Positions 5,264 through 6,189 of a stretch of 6,189 nucleotides of DNA are shown piece after piece (positions within the stretch are counted from its first letter, which is position 1; every line of letters starts with the position of its first letter). The notes under the pieces are model-generated. The model had not been told where the DNA came from, searched no databases, and saw only the letters and a list, made by a program, of their open reading frames with translations. The DNA comes from Thermoleophilia bacterium (lineage in GTDB: Bacteria; Actinomycetota; Thermoleophilia; RBG-16-64-13): contig JAFGIH010000221.1 of NCBI GenBank assembly GCA_016929985.1, positions 1 through 6,189 on the forward strand, read 5' to 3'. Both the position numbers and the translations under genes were made by a program.

Positions 5264-6189
5264 CTACTTCATGATGCTGTGGTACATCACATCGAAGATG
5301 TCGGTGTTGTCGATGTAAGCTCCACGGACCGGGTCGATGCCCCTGACCTGGGTCTTGAAGAATGCGGCGTTGGCGCCCTTGGCATATACCGGGACCAATG
5401 CATTGGTGTGCCAGTAGAACTTCACGCCGGTGTCAGGATTGTCGTACTGGGCGCGATGGTTGTAGTAGGTGACGGTGGGGAGCTCGCCCGCGCCGTTGTT
5501 CACGATCGGCACGAAGACAGTCGGGTCGCCGCGGACGATGAACCGCGGAGCGCTCGGATATTCAGCCATGCCGGCGGTGGAGTCGGGGCCCCAGATGCCG
5601 CCGGTCTCATGGTCGCTGGTGACGATCAGGAGGGTCTCACCCCAGTTGCTGTTGGCCTCGACCCAGTCGTGCACTGCCTGGACGGCGTCATTGAAGTCAA
5701 TCTGCTCTTCGATAGCCCGGCCGAGCCAGCCAAAGTGGTTGCCATAGTCGATATTGGCGCCCTCGATCATGACCACGAAGCCGTCAGGATCTTGGTCGAG
5801 CACGTTGAGCGCGACCATGGACATCTCAGTCAGCGTGGGCGAGGTCTCGAGCAGAGGAACGGTGAAGGGGGTGTCGTCCGCGGCGCCGGTGCGGTAGAAC
5901 TGCGTGTAGCCGCTGCCGATCCCGTCATCGCCGGCATTCTGGATCACGCCGGCCACCCTCTCCGGGGTCTCACCGGTCATCATAGCCTGGAAGTCGGCCC
6001 TGGACTCTATCAGACTCCAGTTCTCCACCTCGCCGTCGCCATCGGCGTCGTTACCGATCTTGCCTGCGACCAGGTCGTTCCACGTGGACTCTTTCCACAG
6101 ATACTTGCTGGTGTCGCTGAAAACGGGGGTCTCCCGCTTTTCGCCATTGAGGTTGTACCAGGGATTGTGCGCCCCGATGACGAGGTCCA
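5264..6189 (-). CDS. Alkaline phosphatase, PhoA-type (N-terminal part outside window)
   Basis: The frame is open to the right edge, so the N-terminal portion, with any signal peptide and the catalytic Ser motif, is missing; 307 whole codons are visible. This metal-dependent enzyme hydrolyses phosphate monoesters, normally outside the cytoplasm. The C-terminal metal ligands of the family are all present: Glu of VVMIEGANID (codon 5764-5762, the Mg site as E. coli Glu322), Asp and His of NIDYGNH (5749-5747 and 5737-5735, as Asp327 and His331), Asp-His of VTSDHETGG (5614-5609, as Asp369-His370) and His of YWHTN (5410-5408, as His412). The residue after the first zinc Asp is Tyr where E. coli has Lys328 and many others have Trp, which is known to affect metal preference and activity in this family. 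The visible start contains NDADGDGEVENW, an acidic calcium-loop-like stretch. The gene converges on the CoA-transferase operon and shares its terminator. An inactive relative is unlikely with all these ligands kept. Confidence 0.92.
   Translation of the reverse strand, partial: DLVIGAHNPWYNLNGEKRETPVFSDTSKYLWKESTWNDLVAGKIGNDADGDGEVENWSLIESRADFQAMMTGETPERVAGVIQNAGDDGIGSGYTQFYRTGAADDTPFTVPLLETSPTLTEMSMVALNVLDQDPDGFVVMIEGANIDYGNHFGWLGRAIEEQIDFNDAVQAVHDWVEANSNWGETLLIVTSDHETGGIWGPDSTAGMAEYPSAPRFIVRGDPTVFVPIVNNGAGELPTVTYYNHRAQYDNPDTGVKFYWHTNALVPVYAKGANAAFFKTQVRGIDPVRGAYIDNTDIFDVMYHSIMK

Overview
The window is GC-rich bacterial DNA with GC-biased third codon positions, GGAGG-type ribosome binding sites and densely packed genes. 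The gene types seen are a C-terminal zinc-ribbon membrane protein, a single-pass protein with a long Ser/Thr linker, an orphan beta-class DNA methyltransferase, a glutaconate-type CoA-transferase and an alkaline phosphatase. Together they fit an actinobacterial genome, perhaps an anaerobic lineage of the Coriobacteriia/Geothermincolia kind. That placement is an inference from style and gene content; no rRNA or other marker gene is present.

Left block (1-2320, + strand): the 3' part of a membrane-anchored protein with a Thr/Ser/Gly-rich stalk and a helical outer domain is followed nine bases later by a complete site-specific DNA methyltransferase, whose Shine-Dalgarno overlaps the preceding stop codon. 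After a 71-base gap with a possible promoter (perfect TTGACA -35) comes a four-helix membrane protein ending in a CxxC...CxxC zinc ribbon. No restriction endonuclease is visible beside the methyltransferase.

Middle block (2321-3321): about 1 kb without an intact gene. It holds a perfect 60-bp direct repeat whose copies lie exactly 200 bp apart, each with an imperfect 13-bp hairpin at its core. The first copy sits inside a 208-bp segment bounded by 20-nt inverted repeats (19 of 20 paired), which resembles a small non-autonomous element. Downstream is the remnant of a small beta-rich domain that appears frameshifted and beheaded. The last part is the leader of the next operon, with a 15-bp dyad that could be an operator.

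Right block (3322-6189): a two-gene operon encodes both subunits of a class I CoA-transferase of the glutaconate type, with the catalytic glutamate kept in subunit B. It ends at a strong 12-bp hairpin shared with a convergent alkaline phosphatase gene on the - strand, whose N-terminal part runs off the window. The CoA-transferase points to carboxylic-acid or acyl-CoA metabolism, and the phosphatase to extracytoplasmic phosphate release. Nothing in the window links these two functionally; they share only the terminator.

No wholly new system is demonstrated. The least explained parts are the repeat region at 2353-2697 and the broken domain after it.
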